A stretch of 21,633 bases of DNA from JANNGZ01 sp031404155 (GTDB taxonomy: Bacteria > Pseudomonadota > Gammaproteobacteria > Burkholderiales > Burkholderiaceae_C), in assembly GCA_031404155.1 (NCBI GenBank), contig JANNGZ010000224.1, forward strand, positions 1 to 21,633. Direction: 5' to 3'. The translations under genes were made by a program, and so were the position numbers. This document shows, one piece after another, positions 1 to 8,119 of this stretch (within the stretch, counting starts at the first letter, position 1; every line of letters begins with the position of its first letter). Under the pieces are notes generated by a model. That model saw only the letters and a list, made by a program, of their open reading frames with translations, had not been told where the DNA came from and searched no databases.

Positions 1-1600
1 CGGCGTGATCGAAGCGAACAACCACGTGACGGTGAACGCCGCCACGGTGCGGGCGCGGCACAGCATCTTCGCCAGCGGCGGCAACATCGCGATCGGCGGT
101 GCGCTGGTGGTCGAGCCGTGGGGGGACGAGATCGGATTCGAATGCGCCATTGCGTGCAGCCCCGGCGCTGCCGACCCGAATTCGCTGCTCATCACGAGCG
201 ACACCTATGCGCTCGGCGGGGTGACCGATGCGCGCGCACCCGGGTCGACATTGACGCTGCGGCCGAGCTTCGTTGAAACGGTTGCGGCACCGCCGGGCAA
301 CACTTCCATCTATGGCAACGTCGACCTCGCCACGAGCCAGGTCACCTTGCGGGCCACGGCCTCGGGTGGCGTTGGCGGCGGCATCAACCTGAACGGCAGC
401 GTGGGCCGCGAACTCGACATACGGTCGGATCAGCAGTTCGTGCGCCTGGACCGCGCGGCGCACGAGGCCGGCATACCGGAGCCGATTGCGGTGACCGGGC
501 CGTACTCGCGCGCTGGCTTGGCACTGGTGCCGATGAACAGCGTGCGCCTGAACCTGCAGTCGTCTGGCGGCGTCACGTTTCGCGCCGGCGCCGGCGGCAC
601 CTTCGCGTTCACCGGCACACAGGCGGCGCAGCGGCTGCCCAACTCGAACACGAATCACGTCAACGAGCCGTATTTCCGTGTCGTGCTCGCCCAGCCCGAT
701 GGCACCCTGAACAACGCAGCGCAAAGCGTCGTCAACGCGGGCGGTGTGCTGGTACCGAACGGCTTCTCGGGTACGCTGCACAGCCTGAACGGCACGCCGC
801 CCGGCGGCGGCGGCGCGCCGGGCAGCCTGCTTGCGGCTGTGCCCTTGCCGGGGGCGAATTTCATCCTCAGCTATGTCAACCCGTCGGGCCTCGAATCGCC
901 CCCCGGACCGACAAGCGCCACACCGGGGCTGTTCAATCCCGGCGAGTTGACCCCGGGCTCCTCCTCCGGTTTGAGCAGTGGCTCACCCGGCACCGCGGGT
1001 GACGGCATCACGCTGGCCGACGCACGACCCATCGATCCACCGCCACCGCCACCGCCACCGCCAGCCCCCGCGCCCGCACCCGCGCCCGCACCCGCACCCG
1101 CACCCGCACCCGCACCCGCACCCGCACCCGCACCCTCGCCAGTTCCTGTGCCCGACCCCGCACCTGCGCCAGGACCTGCACCTGCACCTGCACCTACGAC
1201 TGCGCCAGCACCTGCGCCCGACCCGGCACCCGCTCCGGCCCCCGGGGCGTCGCCAGCGCCGAGCCCTGAGCCGACACCCAGCCCGGCACCCGCGCCCGCA
1301 CCCGCGCCTCCGCCGACGACGACCATCGCGTCGAGCGGGTCGACCGATGAAGTGCAGGTGACCGGCAAGCCGCCGGCGCAGGGCATCGACGATGCGCCTG
1401 TCGACAGCGGGAGCGACGTGTTCAAGATCGCCGATCTCGGCCGCAGCCCGCCGGTGCGGGGCAGTGCACCCAACGTGTTCGACGCAAGGACCAACGCGGC
1501 CAAACTGGCGCCCGGCGGGTCCAGCGAAGCCGACAGCGACTACTTCTTGCTGACCGTGTGGGACTACCTCAGACGCTTGCGCACTCGCGGGCCGCGCTAG
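1..1600 (+). CDS. C-terminal part of a large exoprotein-like protein (filamentous-haemagglutinin type) with Pro/Ala-rich linker, 5' partial
   Basis: The reading frame is open to the left edge, so the real start lies outside the window; a GTG at 5 is the first possible start seen but need not be real. About 530 residues are visible. The first 300 or so are rich in Gly, Ala, Ser, Thr, Asn and Val, with short hydrophobic strands and GG turns, as expected for the beta-helical passenger of haemagglutinin-type exoproteins. Next come nine prolines, a long (Ala-Pro)n tract mixed with Asp, Ser, Gly and Thr, and a roughly 90-residue acidic tail ending in a more structured segment (DYFLLTVWDYLRRLR). No catalytic motif is visible. 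The next gene, a secreted WD40-caspase, follows within tens of bases, so the two are probably co-transcribed. The exoprotein class is inferred from composition; the diagnostic N-terminal secretion domain is not in the window. Confidence 0.6.
   Translation, partial: GVIEANNHVTVNAATVRARHSIFASGGNIAIGGALVVEPWGDEIGFECAIACSPGAADPNSLLITSDTYALGGVTDARAPGSTLTLRPSFVETVAAPPGNTSIYGNVDLATSQVTLRATASGGVGGGINLNGSVGRELDIRSDQQFVRLDRAAHEAGIPEPIAVTGPYSRAGLALVPMNSVRLNLQSSGGVTFRAGAGGTFAFTGTQAAQRLPNSNTNHVNEPYFRVVLAQPDGTLNNAAQSVVNAGGVLVPNGFSGTLHSLNGTPPGGGGAPGSLLAAVPLPGANFILSYVNPSGLESPPGPTSATPGLFNPGELTPGSSSGLSSGSPGTAGDGITLADARPIDPPPPPPPPPAPAPAPAPAPAPAPAPAPAPAPAPSPVPVPDPAPAPGPAPAPAPTTAPAPAPDPAPAPAPGASPAPSPEPTPSPAPAPAPAPPPTTTIASSGSTDEVQVTGKPPAQGIDDAPVDSGSDVFKIADLGRSPPVRGSAPNVFDARTNAAKLAPGGSSEADSDYFLLTVWDYLRRLRTRGPR
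1037..1135 (+). repeat. Coding hexanucleotide microsatellite encoding Pro9 and (Ala-Pro)12
   Basis: Four CCACCG units plus CCA (1037-1063) are followed by twelve units of GCNCCC (1064-1135). The last eight units (1088-1135) are identical GCACCC. The period of six keeps the reading frame, so slippage would change the linker length by two residues without breaking the gene. Looser Ala/Pro repeats continue to about 1312. Confidence 0.9.
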
Positions 1601-1623
1601 GCCGCAGGCGGCGGGCCAGCGGC

Positions 1624-4548
1624 GTGTGGCGCTTCGCGTCCGGAGCACTGCTGGCCGTGCTGCTGCTCGCCGCCGTCGAGCAGGCGGCAGCACAGGCGCC
1701 GCCGCAGACACCCTTCCTGCGCTTGGACAGCACCATGCACACCGCGCGCGTGCGCAAGCTGGTGTTCGACGCGCCGCGCGACCGCCTGCTCACCGCCAGC
1801 GACGACAAGACGGTGCGGCTGTGGCAGATGCCCAAAGGCCGGCTGCTGCGCGTGTTTCGTGTGCCGATAGCCGACGGCTTCGAGGGGCGCGTGTACGCGG
1901 CCGACATGCACCCGCAAGGCCGCATCGTCGCCGCGGGCGGCTGGACCGGTTGGGACTTCGAGGGCGCCGGCTCGGTGTACCTGTTCGATGCCGACACCGG
2001 CGAGATGGTGCGCCGCATCGGTGGCTTTGCCGAGACTATCGGCACGCTCTCGTTCGCCCCCGACGGTCAGCACCTGGCCGTCGGCCTGCTCGGCGCCAAA
2101 GGACTGCGCATCCTGCGCACCAGCGACTACGCGGAGGTGGCGCGCGACGTCGATTTCGGCGACCGCATCCTCGATGCCGGCTTTGCGCGCGACGGCCGCC
2201 TGGCCGTGGCGTCGCTGGACGGTTACCTGCGCCTGTATGACGCGTCGTTTCGCCTGGTGGGGCGGCGCAAAACCAGCACTGGGCAGCAACCACTGTCGAT
2301 CAAGTTCTCGCCCGACGCGCAGTGGATTGGTGTTGGCTTCAGCGACCTGGCGGCGCCGGCGGTGTACCGCGCCAGCGACCTGACGCTGGCCTGGAGCGTC
2401 GATGCCTCGGCGCTTCGGGGCCAACGCCGGTTGCAGAACATCCAGTGGAACGACAGCGGCGAGTCGATCTACGCCACCGGCGAACAAAGCGGGCTCGGCA
2501 AAGGCCGCATCTACCGCTGGCGCCAGCAGGGCCGCGGCGCGGCCGAGACCATCGAGGTCGAGGCGCAACGGCCGGGCAGCCTGTGGCCGATGAAGGGCGG
2601 GCGCATGGCATTCGCCTCCGAAGACCCGTTGATCGGCGTGCTGGATCCGAGCGGCCGGGTCGACGTGGTGGTGCGCCCCGACGTGGCCGACCTGCGCGCC
2701 CATGCCGGCGCGCTGCGCCTGTCGGACGGCGCGGCCACCGTGGAGTTCTACGCCCGCAACAGTGCGGATGCGCGCGTGCGCTTGAACATCAAACAGCGCA
2801 GTGCGTCGCGACCGGCGGCGAACGACAGCGAACTGCGCGCGCCACCCGCCCGGCCGGCGGGCTGGCGGTTGAACGACGGCAGCGCCGCAGCCCCGGCGAG
2901 CCTGAACGACACCCCGCTGGTGCTCGACGACTACGAGTTCGTGCGCGCGTCGGCTGTGGCGCCGAACGAGCGCCTGCTCGCGCTCGGCACCGAATGGTCG
3001 GTGCGCGCCTTCGACCGCAACGCGCGGCCGTTGTGGCGCTACCGTGCCAGCGGCGTGGTGTGGCAGGTGGTGGCGAGCGCCGACAGCCAGAGCATCGTCG
3101 CGGCAGTGTCCGACGGCACGCTGCGCTGGCTGCGCGCCGAGGACGGCGTCGAATACCTGGCGGCGTATGTGCACCCGGTGTCGCTGGAGTGGATCGCGTG
3201 GACGCCGCAGGGCTATTACGTGTCGTCCACGCAGGGCGACCAATCCATCGGCTGGCACCTGAACCGCGGCGCCGACCAGGCCTCGCTGTTCTACCGGGCG
3301 GTGCAGTTCGAGCGCCTGCTGTACCGGCCGGACATCGTCGACGCGGCGCTGGCCGCGCGCAACCCGAGCCCGGCCGTCGCCACGGCACGCCGCGAGCGCG
3401 CGTTCGACATCGCCGAGCTGCGGCGCATCGCCCCACCGCAGATCCACCTTGCCACGCTTGCAGCCGGCAGTGCGCCGACGCCCGGCCCGCAGCGAGCCCG
3501 CGTGCGCATCCACGCCCAGGCCGTGAACCTGCCGATGCGTGACCTGACGGTGTACGTCAACAACGTGCCGGTGACGCCGTCGCGCGCCCGAGCGCTGGCG
3601 GGCGACGAGATGCGCAGCGTGGTCCGCGAGGTGGAGGTGGATTTGGCCGAAGCCGAGAACCTGGTACGCGTGGAGGTTTCCACCGCTGAGTCGCTGGGGC
3701 TGAACGAACTGATCGTCGATGTGCAAGCGCGCGCCGGGCCAGCGGGCCCACCGCCGGCGGGCGACCTGTACGTGCTGGCGGTGGGCGTAAACGAGTTTTC
3801 CCAGCTCAGGCCCAACAACCAAAGCGCCGACCTGGACTTTGCCGCCCGCGACGCGCAGCAGGTGGCCGAATTCTTCCGCGTCAGCGGTCCGCGGCAGTTC
3901 CGCAAGGTGCATGTGCGCCTGCTGTCGGACGAGACGGCGCAGCGGCCCACGCGCGAGGCGATCGTCAAGTCGCTTCACTTCCTGGCCGATGCCGGGGAGC
4001 GCGACACGGTGGTCGTGTTCCTGGCCTCGCACGGCATCAGCGATTCGCGCGGCAACTACTACTTCGTGCCTGCCGACGCCACCACCGGCGACTGGATGGG
4101 CGCCATCGGCGGGCTCGAGGACGTGCCCTCGCTGATCCACTGGTCGGTGTTCTTTCAGGGCTTGCGCCAGGCGGCCGGGCGCCGCGTGCTGGTGGTGGAC
4201 ACCTGCCATGCGCGCGGCATTGAAGGCAAGCTCGACCTGCACTCGCTCCTGAAGCGTTCGGCGAGTTCGCTGTTTTCACTGGTGGTGGCGACCAAGGCCA
4301 ACGAGATGTCGCAGGAATACCGCGACGGCCGCCACGGCCTGTTCACGTACGCCTTGCTGGAAAGCCTGCGCGGCAAATCCGACACCGACGGCGACGGTTT
4401 TGTCACCCTGCTCGAGGCCTTCAACGGCGCCGTGCCCATCGTCGAAAGAAACCGCCACCGCAGCGCTCCGCAAACGCCGCAGCTGTACGCACCCTGGCCG
4501 CTGGAGCGGACGGTGCTGACGCGGGCGGCGGGTGGGGCGGGACGGTAG
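1624..4548 (+). CDS. Secreted WD40-repeat/caspase-fold (peptidase C14) protein with EF-hand-like loop
   Basis: A predicted exported cysteine protease of the caspase/metacaspase clan. I chose GTG at 1624 (974 aa) because it gives a compact signal peptide (hydrophobic run GALLAVLLLAAV, then AAAQA); an in-frame GTG at 1558 would add 22 Arg-rich residues and overlap the upstream gene. Neither start has a good ribosome binding site. Residues about 35-560 form a WD40-like propeller, with SDDKTVRLW as the clearest repeat. A beta-sandwich-like segment follows, then the caspase domain from about residue 714. Its catalytic His is in FLASHGI (His803) and its catalytic Cys in VVDTCHARG (Cys861), so the dyad is intact. 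Near the C-terminus, residues 920-931 (DTDGDGFVTLLE) match a canonical EF-hand Ca2+ loop. The adjoining exoprotein gene suggests a shared envelope or surface role. Cleavage specificity (Arg/Lys or Asp) cannot be read from sequence. Confidence 0.85.
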   Translation: MWRFASGALLAVLLLAAVEQAAAQAPPQTPFLRLDSTMHTARVRKLVFDAPRDRLLTASDDKTVRLWQMPKGRLLRVFRVPIADGFEGRVYAADMHPQGRIVAAGGWTGWDFEGAGSVYLFDADTGEMVRRIGGFAETIGTLSFAPDGQHLAVGLLGAKGLRILRTSDYAEVARDVDFGDRILDAGFARDGRLAVASLDGYLRLYDASFRLVGRRKTSTGQQPLSIKFSPDAQWIGVGFSDLAAPAVYRASDLTLAWSVDASALRGQRRLQNIQWNDSGESIYATGEQSGLGKGRIYRWRQQGRGAAETIEVEAQRPGSLWPMKGGRMAFASEDPLIGVLDPSGRVDVVVRPDVADLRAHAGALRLSDGAATVEFYARNSADARVRLNIKQRSASRPAANDSELRAPPARPAGWRLNDGSAAAPASLNDTPLVLDDYEFVRASAVAPNERLLALGTEWSVRAFDRNARPLWRYRASGVVWQVVASADSQSIVAAVSDGTLRWLRAEDGVEYLAAYVHPVSLEWIAWTPQGYYVSSTQGDQSIGWHLNRGADQASLFYRAVQFERLLYRPDIVDAALAARNPSPAVATARRERAFDIAELRRIAPPQIHLATLAAGSAPTPGPQRARVRIHAQAVNLPMRDLTVYVNNVPVTPSRARALAGDEMRSVVREVEVDLAEAENLVRVEVSTAESLGLNELIVDVQARAGPAGPPPAGDLYVLAVGVNEFSQLRPNNQSADLDFAARDAQQVAEFFRVSGPRQFRKVHVRLLSDETAQRPTREAIVKSLHFLADAGERDTVVVFLASHGISDSRGNYYFVPADATTGDWMGAIGGLEDVPSLIHWSVFFQGLRQAAGRRVLVVDTCHARGIEGKLDLHSLLKRSASSLFSLVVATKANEMSQEYRDGRHGLFTYALLESLRGKSDTDGDGFVTLLEAFNGAVPIVERNRHRSAPQTPQLYAPWPLERTVLTRAAGGAGR

Positions 4549-4640
4549 CGCGACACCCGTCTTCGAAGTGACTCTGCGGCTCAAGGACTCGCGGTCCCGG
4601 GGAAGGGCGACTTGTCCGGGTATTCTTTGCGCGGCGAATC

Positions 4641-4657
4641 GGAAGGCAGGGCCTTCC
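4641..4657. other. Perfect 7-bp inverted repeat between the caspase gene and def
   Basis: GGAAGGC, AGG, GCCTTCC form a short hairpin 93 bases after the caspase stop and 81 before def. There is no T-run after it, so it is only a weak terminator candidate; it could instead be a binding site. The rest of the 190-base gap (4549-4738) shows no gene or recognisable promoter. Confidence 0.4.
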
Positions 4658-4738
4658 CGCTTCACCAACTCCATGCCTGCCCCGCAACCGTAGTGTGACG
4701 GTCGATTTCAAGTCAGCGAAAATGAGAGAACCCAAGCG

Positions 4739-5278
4739 ATGGCGATGCGAGAAATTCTGATAATGGGCGATGCGCGCCTGCTGCGTGTGGCGCCGCCGGT
4801 GGCCGCGTTCGACACGCCCGAGCTGCACGCGCTGGTCGCCGACATGTTCGACACCATGGAAGCCGCCAACGGCGCGGGCCTGGCGGCGCCTCAGATCGGG
4901 GTCGACCTGCAACTGGTGATCTTCGGCTTCAGCCGCAACGAGCGTTACCCCGACGCGCCGCCGGTGCCCAGGACAGTGTTGATCAACCCGGTGGTCGAGC
5001 CGCTCGGTGACGAGGAAGAGCAGGGCTGGGAGGGTTGCCTCTCGGTGCCCGGCCTGCGCGGCGTGGTGCCGCGCTTTGCGCGTATCCGCTACCGCGGCTT
5101 CGACCCGCTGGGCCGGCCGGTCGAGCGTGAGGCCAGCGGTTTTCATGCCCGCGTGGTGCAGCATGAATGTGACCACCTGATCGGCCGCCTGTACCCGACA
5201 CGCATGCGCGACCTGACCCAGCTCGGCTTCACCAGCGTGTTGTTTCCCGACCTCGACCCGGGCGAAGGCGACGACTGA
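4739..5278 (+). CDS. def: Peptide deformylase
   Basis: A metalloenzyme that removes the formyl group from the N-terminal Met of new proteins in the cytoplasm. All three family motifs are present: GAGLAAPQ (residues 45-52), EGCLS (98-102) and QHECDH (141-146). They supply the metal ligands Cys100, His142 and His146 and the catalytic Glu143. At 179 aa it has a normal length. ATG 4739 is preceded by a purine-rich GAGAGAA about nine bases upstream; ATG 4745 is a possible alternative. The usual partner fmt is not adjacent. The gene stands alone between the caspase and FecR-type genes, so it may be a second, accessory deformylase; whether another copy exists cannot be seen here. Confidence 0.95.
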   Translation: MAMREILIMGDARLLRVAPPVAAFDTPELHALVADMFDTMEAANGAGLAAPQIGVDLQLVIFGFSRNERYPDAPPVPRTVLINPVVEPLGDEEEQGWEGCLSVPGLRGVVPRFARIRYRGFDPLGRPVEREASGFHARVVQHECDHLIGRLYPTRMRDLTQLGFTSVLFPDLDPGEGDD

Positions 5279-5295
5279 AGCTGCCCTTGAATCGC

Positions 5296-5319
5296 CCCGC
5301 CGATCGCACGCCCGGCGGG
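5296..5319 (+). terminator. Possible terminator hairpin after def
   Basis: CCCGCCG (5296-5302) can pair with CGGCGGG (5313-5319) across a 10-base loop, starting 18 bases after the def stop. It is followed by CATTTG, which is only weakly T-rich, so intrinsic termination is possible but not convincing. The remaining gap to 5470 shows nothing else clear. Confidence 0.35.
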
Positions 5320-5470
5320 CATTTGTAAAGGCAAGTGAAGGCCGTCAGCGTGGCTGCTGAGCGGGCCGTTGGAACCGAGCCAGACCCGGCTGTGAACGCA
5401 GCGCCTGTTGCGTGACTCGAACCTCTTCCGCGCGACCACAGCGCCCGAGCCGGTCGGCAGGAGAACCGCC

Positions 5471-7417
5471 ATGAGTCTGCAAAACTTTCCCAAGTTGCTC
5501 GGCGCGATCTTCGCGCTGCTGCTGTTGCCCGCGTTGGCCCATGCGCAAAGCCCACAGGCCGCGCAGGAGAGCGACCCCCCCGGCCGCGTCGGCCGCTTGT
5601 CCGAGATCCACGGCACGGTGTGGATGTTCGACGCCGAGGGCAACGAATGGGCCGCAGCCGAGCGCAACCGGCCGGTGACCGGCGGCGACCGCATCTCCAC
5701 CGACCGCGACGCACGCACCGAGGTGCAGATCGGCTCGTCCACGCTGCGCCTGGACGGCGCCACCGAAATCGAAATGGAACGCCTCGACGACGAGGTGGTG
5801 ATGGTCCGCCTGGTGTCGGGGAGCGTGGCGCTGCGGGTGCGCTCGGCCGACTTGGCGCGTGAATTCGAGCTGAACACGCCCGAAGGCCGGCTCTTGCCAC
5901 GCAGCGTTGGCCACTTCCGCGTCGACCGCCGCGACGGCGCCACCTTTGCCGGGGCCTGGCGCGGTGAACTTCGCTTCGAGGCGCCGGACTCCAACCTGTC
6001 GATCCATGCCGGCCAGCGCGCCGAGTTCTGGCTGCAAGGGCCGCAACGGAGCACGCACTACACCTGGTCGACGCTCGGTGACGACGGCTTCTCACGCTGG
6101 GTATTGGCACAGAACCGCGACGACGAACGCGCGATCGCGGCACGGCCGGTGTCGCCCGAGATGACCGGCGCCGAGGACCTCGACCGCTACGGCCGCTGGA
6201 GCAGTCACCCCGAGTACGGCGCCCTCTGGATGCCGTTGAGCGTGGCGGTGGACTGGGCGCCGTACCGCTACGGCCACTGGGCGTTTGTGCGGCCCTGGGG
6301 CTGGACCTGGGTCGACGACGCGCCCTGGGGCTTTGCGCCCTTCCACTATGGGCGCTGGGTGCATTGGGGTGGCCATTGGGCCTGGGCGCCGGGCCGTCAA
6401 GTGCACCGGCCGGTGTACTCGCCCGCATTGGTGGCCTGGATCGGTGGGCCCAACGTCAGCATTGGCGTCAACATCGGTGGCGGCGGCCGCCTGCCGCATG
6501 TGGGCTGGGTGCCGCTGGCGCCACGTGAGCCCTACATGCCGTACTACCGCACCTCGCAACGCTACGTGAACAACGTCAACCTCACGCATGTGCACCTGCA
6601 CCCGGCGCTGCGCCCCACCGGGCCGGGGCAGCCCGGCCAGCCGCGGCCGGCACCGCGCGAGCCGGTCATGTACACCAACCAGGGTGTGCCCGGTGGCGTG
6701 ACCGTGGTGCCTTCGAACGTGCTGCGCGAGCGTCAACCGATCGCCCAGGCGGTGACCAAGGTGGACGCGCGTGTGCTGCGCGAAGTGCAAGGCCAGCGCC
6801 TGCGTGGAAGCGAGGCGCCGGTGGCACCACCGCCGCCCACGGCGCGTACCGCCGTCGTACCGGTGCCGGGTGGCGCGGTACCCGTGGCGCCGCCGCAGGG
6901 CGTGCGGCCGACCGGCCGGGCCGATGGACGAGCCGATGGACGAGCCGATGGACGCAACGACGGACGCAACGACGGACAGCCACCCGCGCTGCGCCAACCG
7001 CAGGGGCCGGCGAACGGCGGCGCACCACGTGCCGACAACCGCCGCGCGCAGGATGACGGCCGACCGGGCCGCCCCCCGGCGCAAGCCGACGGACAGTTGG
7101 GCCGCGCGCAACCGCCGGTGAACGCGCCGCCGCAAGCGCAGGTGCCGCTGGCGGCTCCGACGCAACGGGCACAGCCCGCGAACCCGCCACAGCAGCCGCA
7201 AGCGGCCATGCCGCCGCAGCGCCCCGGCGCACCGCCGCCGGTGGCGGTGCCGCAAGCCGTGGTGCCGGTGGGCAAGGCGGCGCAGCGGCAACCCGGGCCT
7301 GATGTCGACCGCGGCGAACCGCAGCGCGGCGAGCCGCGTGAAGAGCGAGGCGACAAGGAACCGCGTGGCGAACGTGCTCCCGGTGGCCGCGGCGGCGGGC
7401 GCGACCGCTCGCAGTAA
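5471..7417 (+). CDS. Exported FecR-domain protein with DUF6600-like Trp/Tyr-rich region and Pro/Gln/Arg-rich tail
   Basis: A 648-residue exported protein of unknown function. The ATG at 5471 has a strong ribosome binding site (AGGAGA, seven bases away) and a clear signal peptide (core LLGAIFALLLLPALAHA, likely cut after residue 25); the frame runs further upstream but without these signals. Residues about 35-140 resemble a FecR periplasmic domain (GRLSEIHGTVWM, then VMVRLVSGSVALRVRS). Residues about 240-310 are very rich in Trp, Tyr and His, with the run DWAPYRYGHW and later WGFAPFHYGRW, typical of DUF6600 proteins. The last 220 or so residues are low in complexity and include the repeated units GRADGRADGRAD and GRNDGRND. 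Unlike classical FecR, there is no N-terminal cytoplasmic sigma-regulator segment and no sigma factor beside it, so iron signalling is unlikely. It ends 33 bases from the convergent esterase gene. Confidence 0.8.
   Translation: MSLQNFPKLLGAIFALLLLPALAHAQSPQAAQESDPPGRVGRLSEIHGTVWMFDAEGNEWAAAERNRPVTGGDRISTDRDARTEVQIGSSTLRLDGATEIEMERLDDEVVMVRLVSGSVALRVRSADLAREFELNTPEGRLLPRSVGHFRVDRRDGATFAGAWRGELRFEAPDSNLSIHAGQRAEFWLQGPQRSTHYTWSTLGDDGFSRWVLAQNRDDERAIAARPVSPEMTGAEDLDRYGRWSSHPEYGALWMPLSVAVDWAPYRYGHWAFVRPWGWTWVDDAPWGFAPFHYGRWVHWGGHWAWAPGRQVHRPVYSPALVAWIGGPNVSIGVNIGGGGRLPHVGWVPLAPREPYMPYYRTSQRYVNNVNLTHVHLHPALRPTGPGQPGQPRPAPREPVMYTNQGVPGGVTVVPSNVLRERQPIAQAVTKVDARVLREVQGQRLRGSEAPVAPPPPTARTAVVPVPGGAVPVAPPQGVRPTGRADGRADGRADGRNDGRNDGQPPALRQPQGPANGGAPRADNRRAQDDGRPGRPPAQADGQLGRAQPPVNAPPQAQVPLAAPTQRAQPANPPQQPQAAMPPQRPGAPPPVAVPQAVVPVGKAAQRQPGPDVDRGEPQRGEPREERGDKEPRGERAPGGRGGGRDRSQ
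6917..6978 (+). repeat. Short coding tandem repeats (12-bp units) in the FecR-type gene
   Basis: A GATGGACGAGCC-type 12-bp unit occurs about three times and is followed by two copies of GACGCAACGACG. Together they encode alternating GRAD and GRND tetrapeptides. The period is a multiple of three, so copy-number change would keep the frame. Confidence 0.75.
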
Positions 7418-7428
7418 AGCGCGAGCGG
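7405..7428. terminator. Possible bidirectional terminator hairpin between convergent genes
   Basis: CCGCTCGC (7405-7412) is perfectly complementary to GCGAGCGG (7421-7428) across an 8-base loop that includes the stop codon of the FecR-type gene. It lies just before the 3' end of the convergent esterase gene. There is no T-tract on either side, so its role is inferred from position and symmetry only. Confidence 0.4.
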
Positions 7429-7450
7429 CAAAGGAGAGGCCCCTCGCCGA

Positions 7451-8119
7451 CTACTTGGGCAACAGCGGCCGCAGCACCGGCCAGACGTTGTTCAGCATGA
7501 TCGGGTGCGCCGCTTCGCGCGGGTGAATGCGGTCGTTCTGGAACATCGTGTCGGCCCTCGGGCCGTCGGCCACGTCCTTCAGCAGGAAGGGCACCAGTGC
7601 CAAGCCTTCACGCTGGGCCACCTTGGCAAACAGCGCAGCGAAATCGTCGCTGTAGCGTTTGCCATAGTTGGGCGGCACCTGCATGCCGACCACCACCACG
7701 CGCGAGCCGGCGGATTTGGCCGCGCGTGCCATCTGCGCCAGGTTCTCGGTGGTCATGCCCAGGGGCAGCCCGCGCAGCGCGTCGTTGCCGCCGAGTTCGA
7801 GGATCACGTGCGTGGGCTTGTGCTGCGCCAGCAGGGCCGGCAGGCGGGTGCGGCCGCCCGACGTGGTGTCGCCGCTGATGCTGGCATTGACCACCCGCGC
7901 GCCGATCCTCTCGGCCGCGAGGCGCTTCTCGAGCAAGGCCACCCAGCCCTTGCCGCGTGTGATGCCGTACTCGGCGGAGAGGCTGTCGCCGACGATCAGG
8001 ATCGTGGCCGCGCCGCCTTGGGCCTGCGACAGGCCCGCCGCAGCGAGCAGCGCGCTCAGGCTACAGTGCGCCAGCAGTTTGCGGCGGGTCAGCCCCAATC
8101 GAACAAATTCATGCCTCAT
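7451..8119 (-). CDS. tesA: TesA-like SGNH/GDSL arylesterase/lysophospholipase with Tat-like signal
   Basis: A predicted periplasmic esterase, thioesterase or lysophospholipase I of the SGNH hydrolase family, 222 aa. Block I holds the nucleophile (VGDSLSAEYG, Ser46), block III is GGND (110-113) with the oxyanion Asn112, and block V is DRIHP with Asp196 and His199, so the catalytic set is complete. ATG at 8119 gives a signal peptide with LTRRKLL before the hydrophobic core SALLAAAGLSQAQ; the twin Arg resembles a Tat signal. An in-frame ATG five codons upstream is an alternative. The gene is divergent from the ATPase gene, as tesA is from ybbA in Escherichia coli; here the two start codons share two bases. 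Substrate range cannot be told from sequence. Confidence 0.9.
   Translation of the reverse strand: MRHEFVRLGLTRRKLLAHCSLSALLAAAGLSQAQGGAATILIVGDSLSAEYGITRGKGWVALLEKRLAAERIGARVVNASISGDTTSGGRTRLPALLAQHKPTHVILELGGNDALRGLPLGMTTENLAQMARAAKSAGSRVVVVGMQVPPNYGKRYSDDFAALFAKVAQREGLALVPFLLKDVADGPRADTMFQNDRIHPREAAHPIMLNNVWPVLRPLLPK

Noticed and set aside
1037..1320. Repeat tract considered as a CRISPR array
   Set aside because: Contiguous six-base units with no spacers, inside an open coding frame.
978..1503. Overlapping frames with Arg/His/Pro or Gly/Ala repeats
   Set aside because: They are by-products of the GCACCC hexamer array read in other frames.
1597..4242. Long open frame on the minus strand opposite the caspase gene
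   Set aside because: It is rich in Arg, His, Ala and Gln without any motif and mirrors the third-position GC of the plus gene, which has clear WD40 and caspase motifs.
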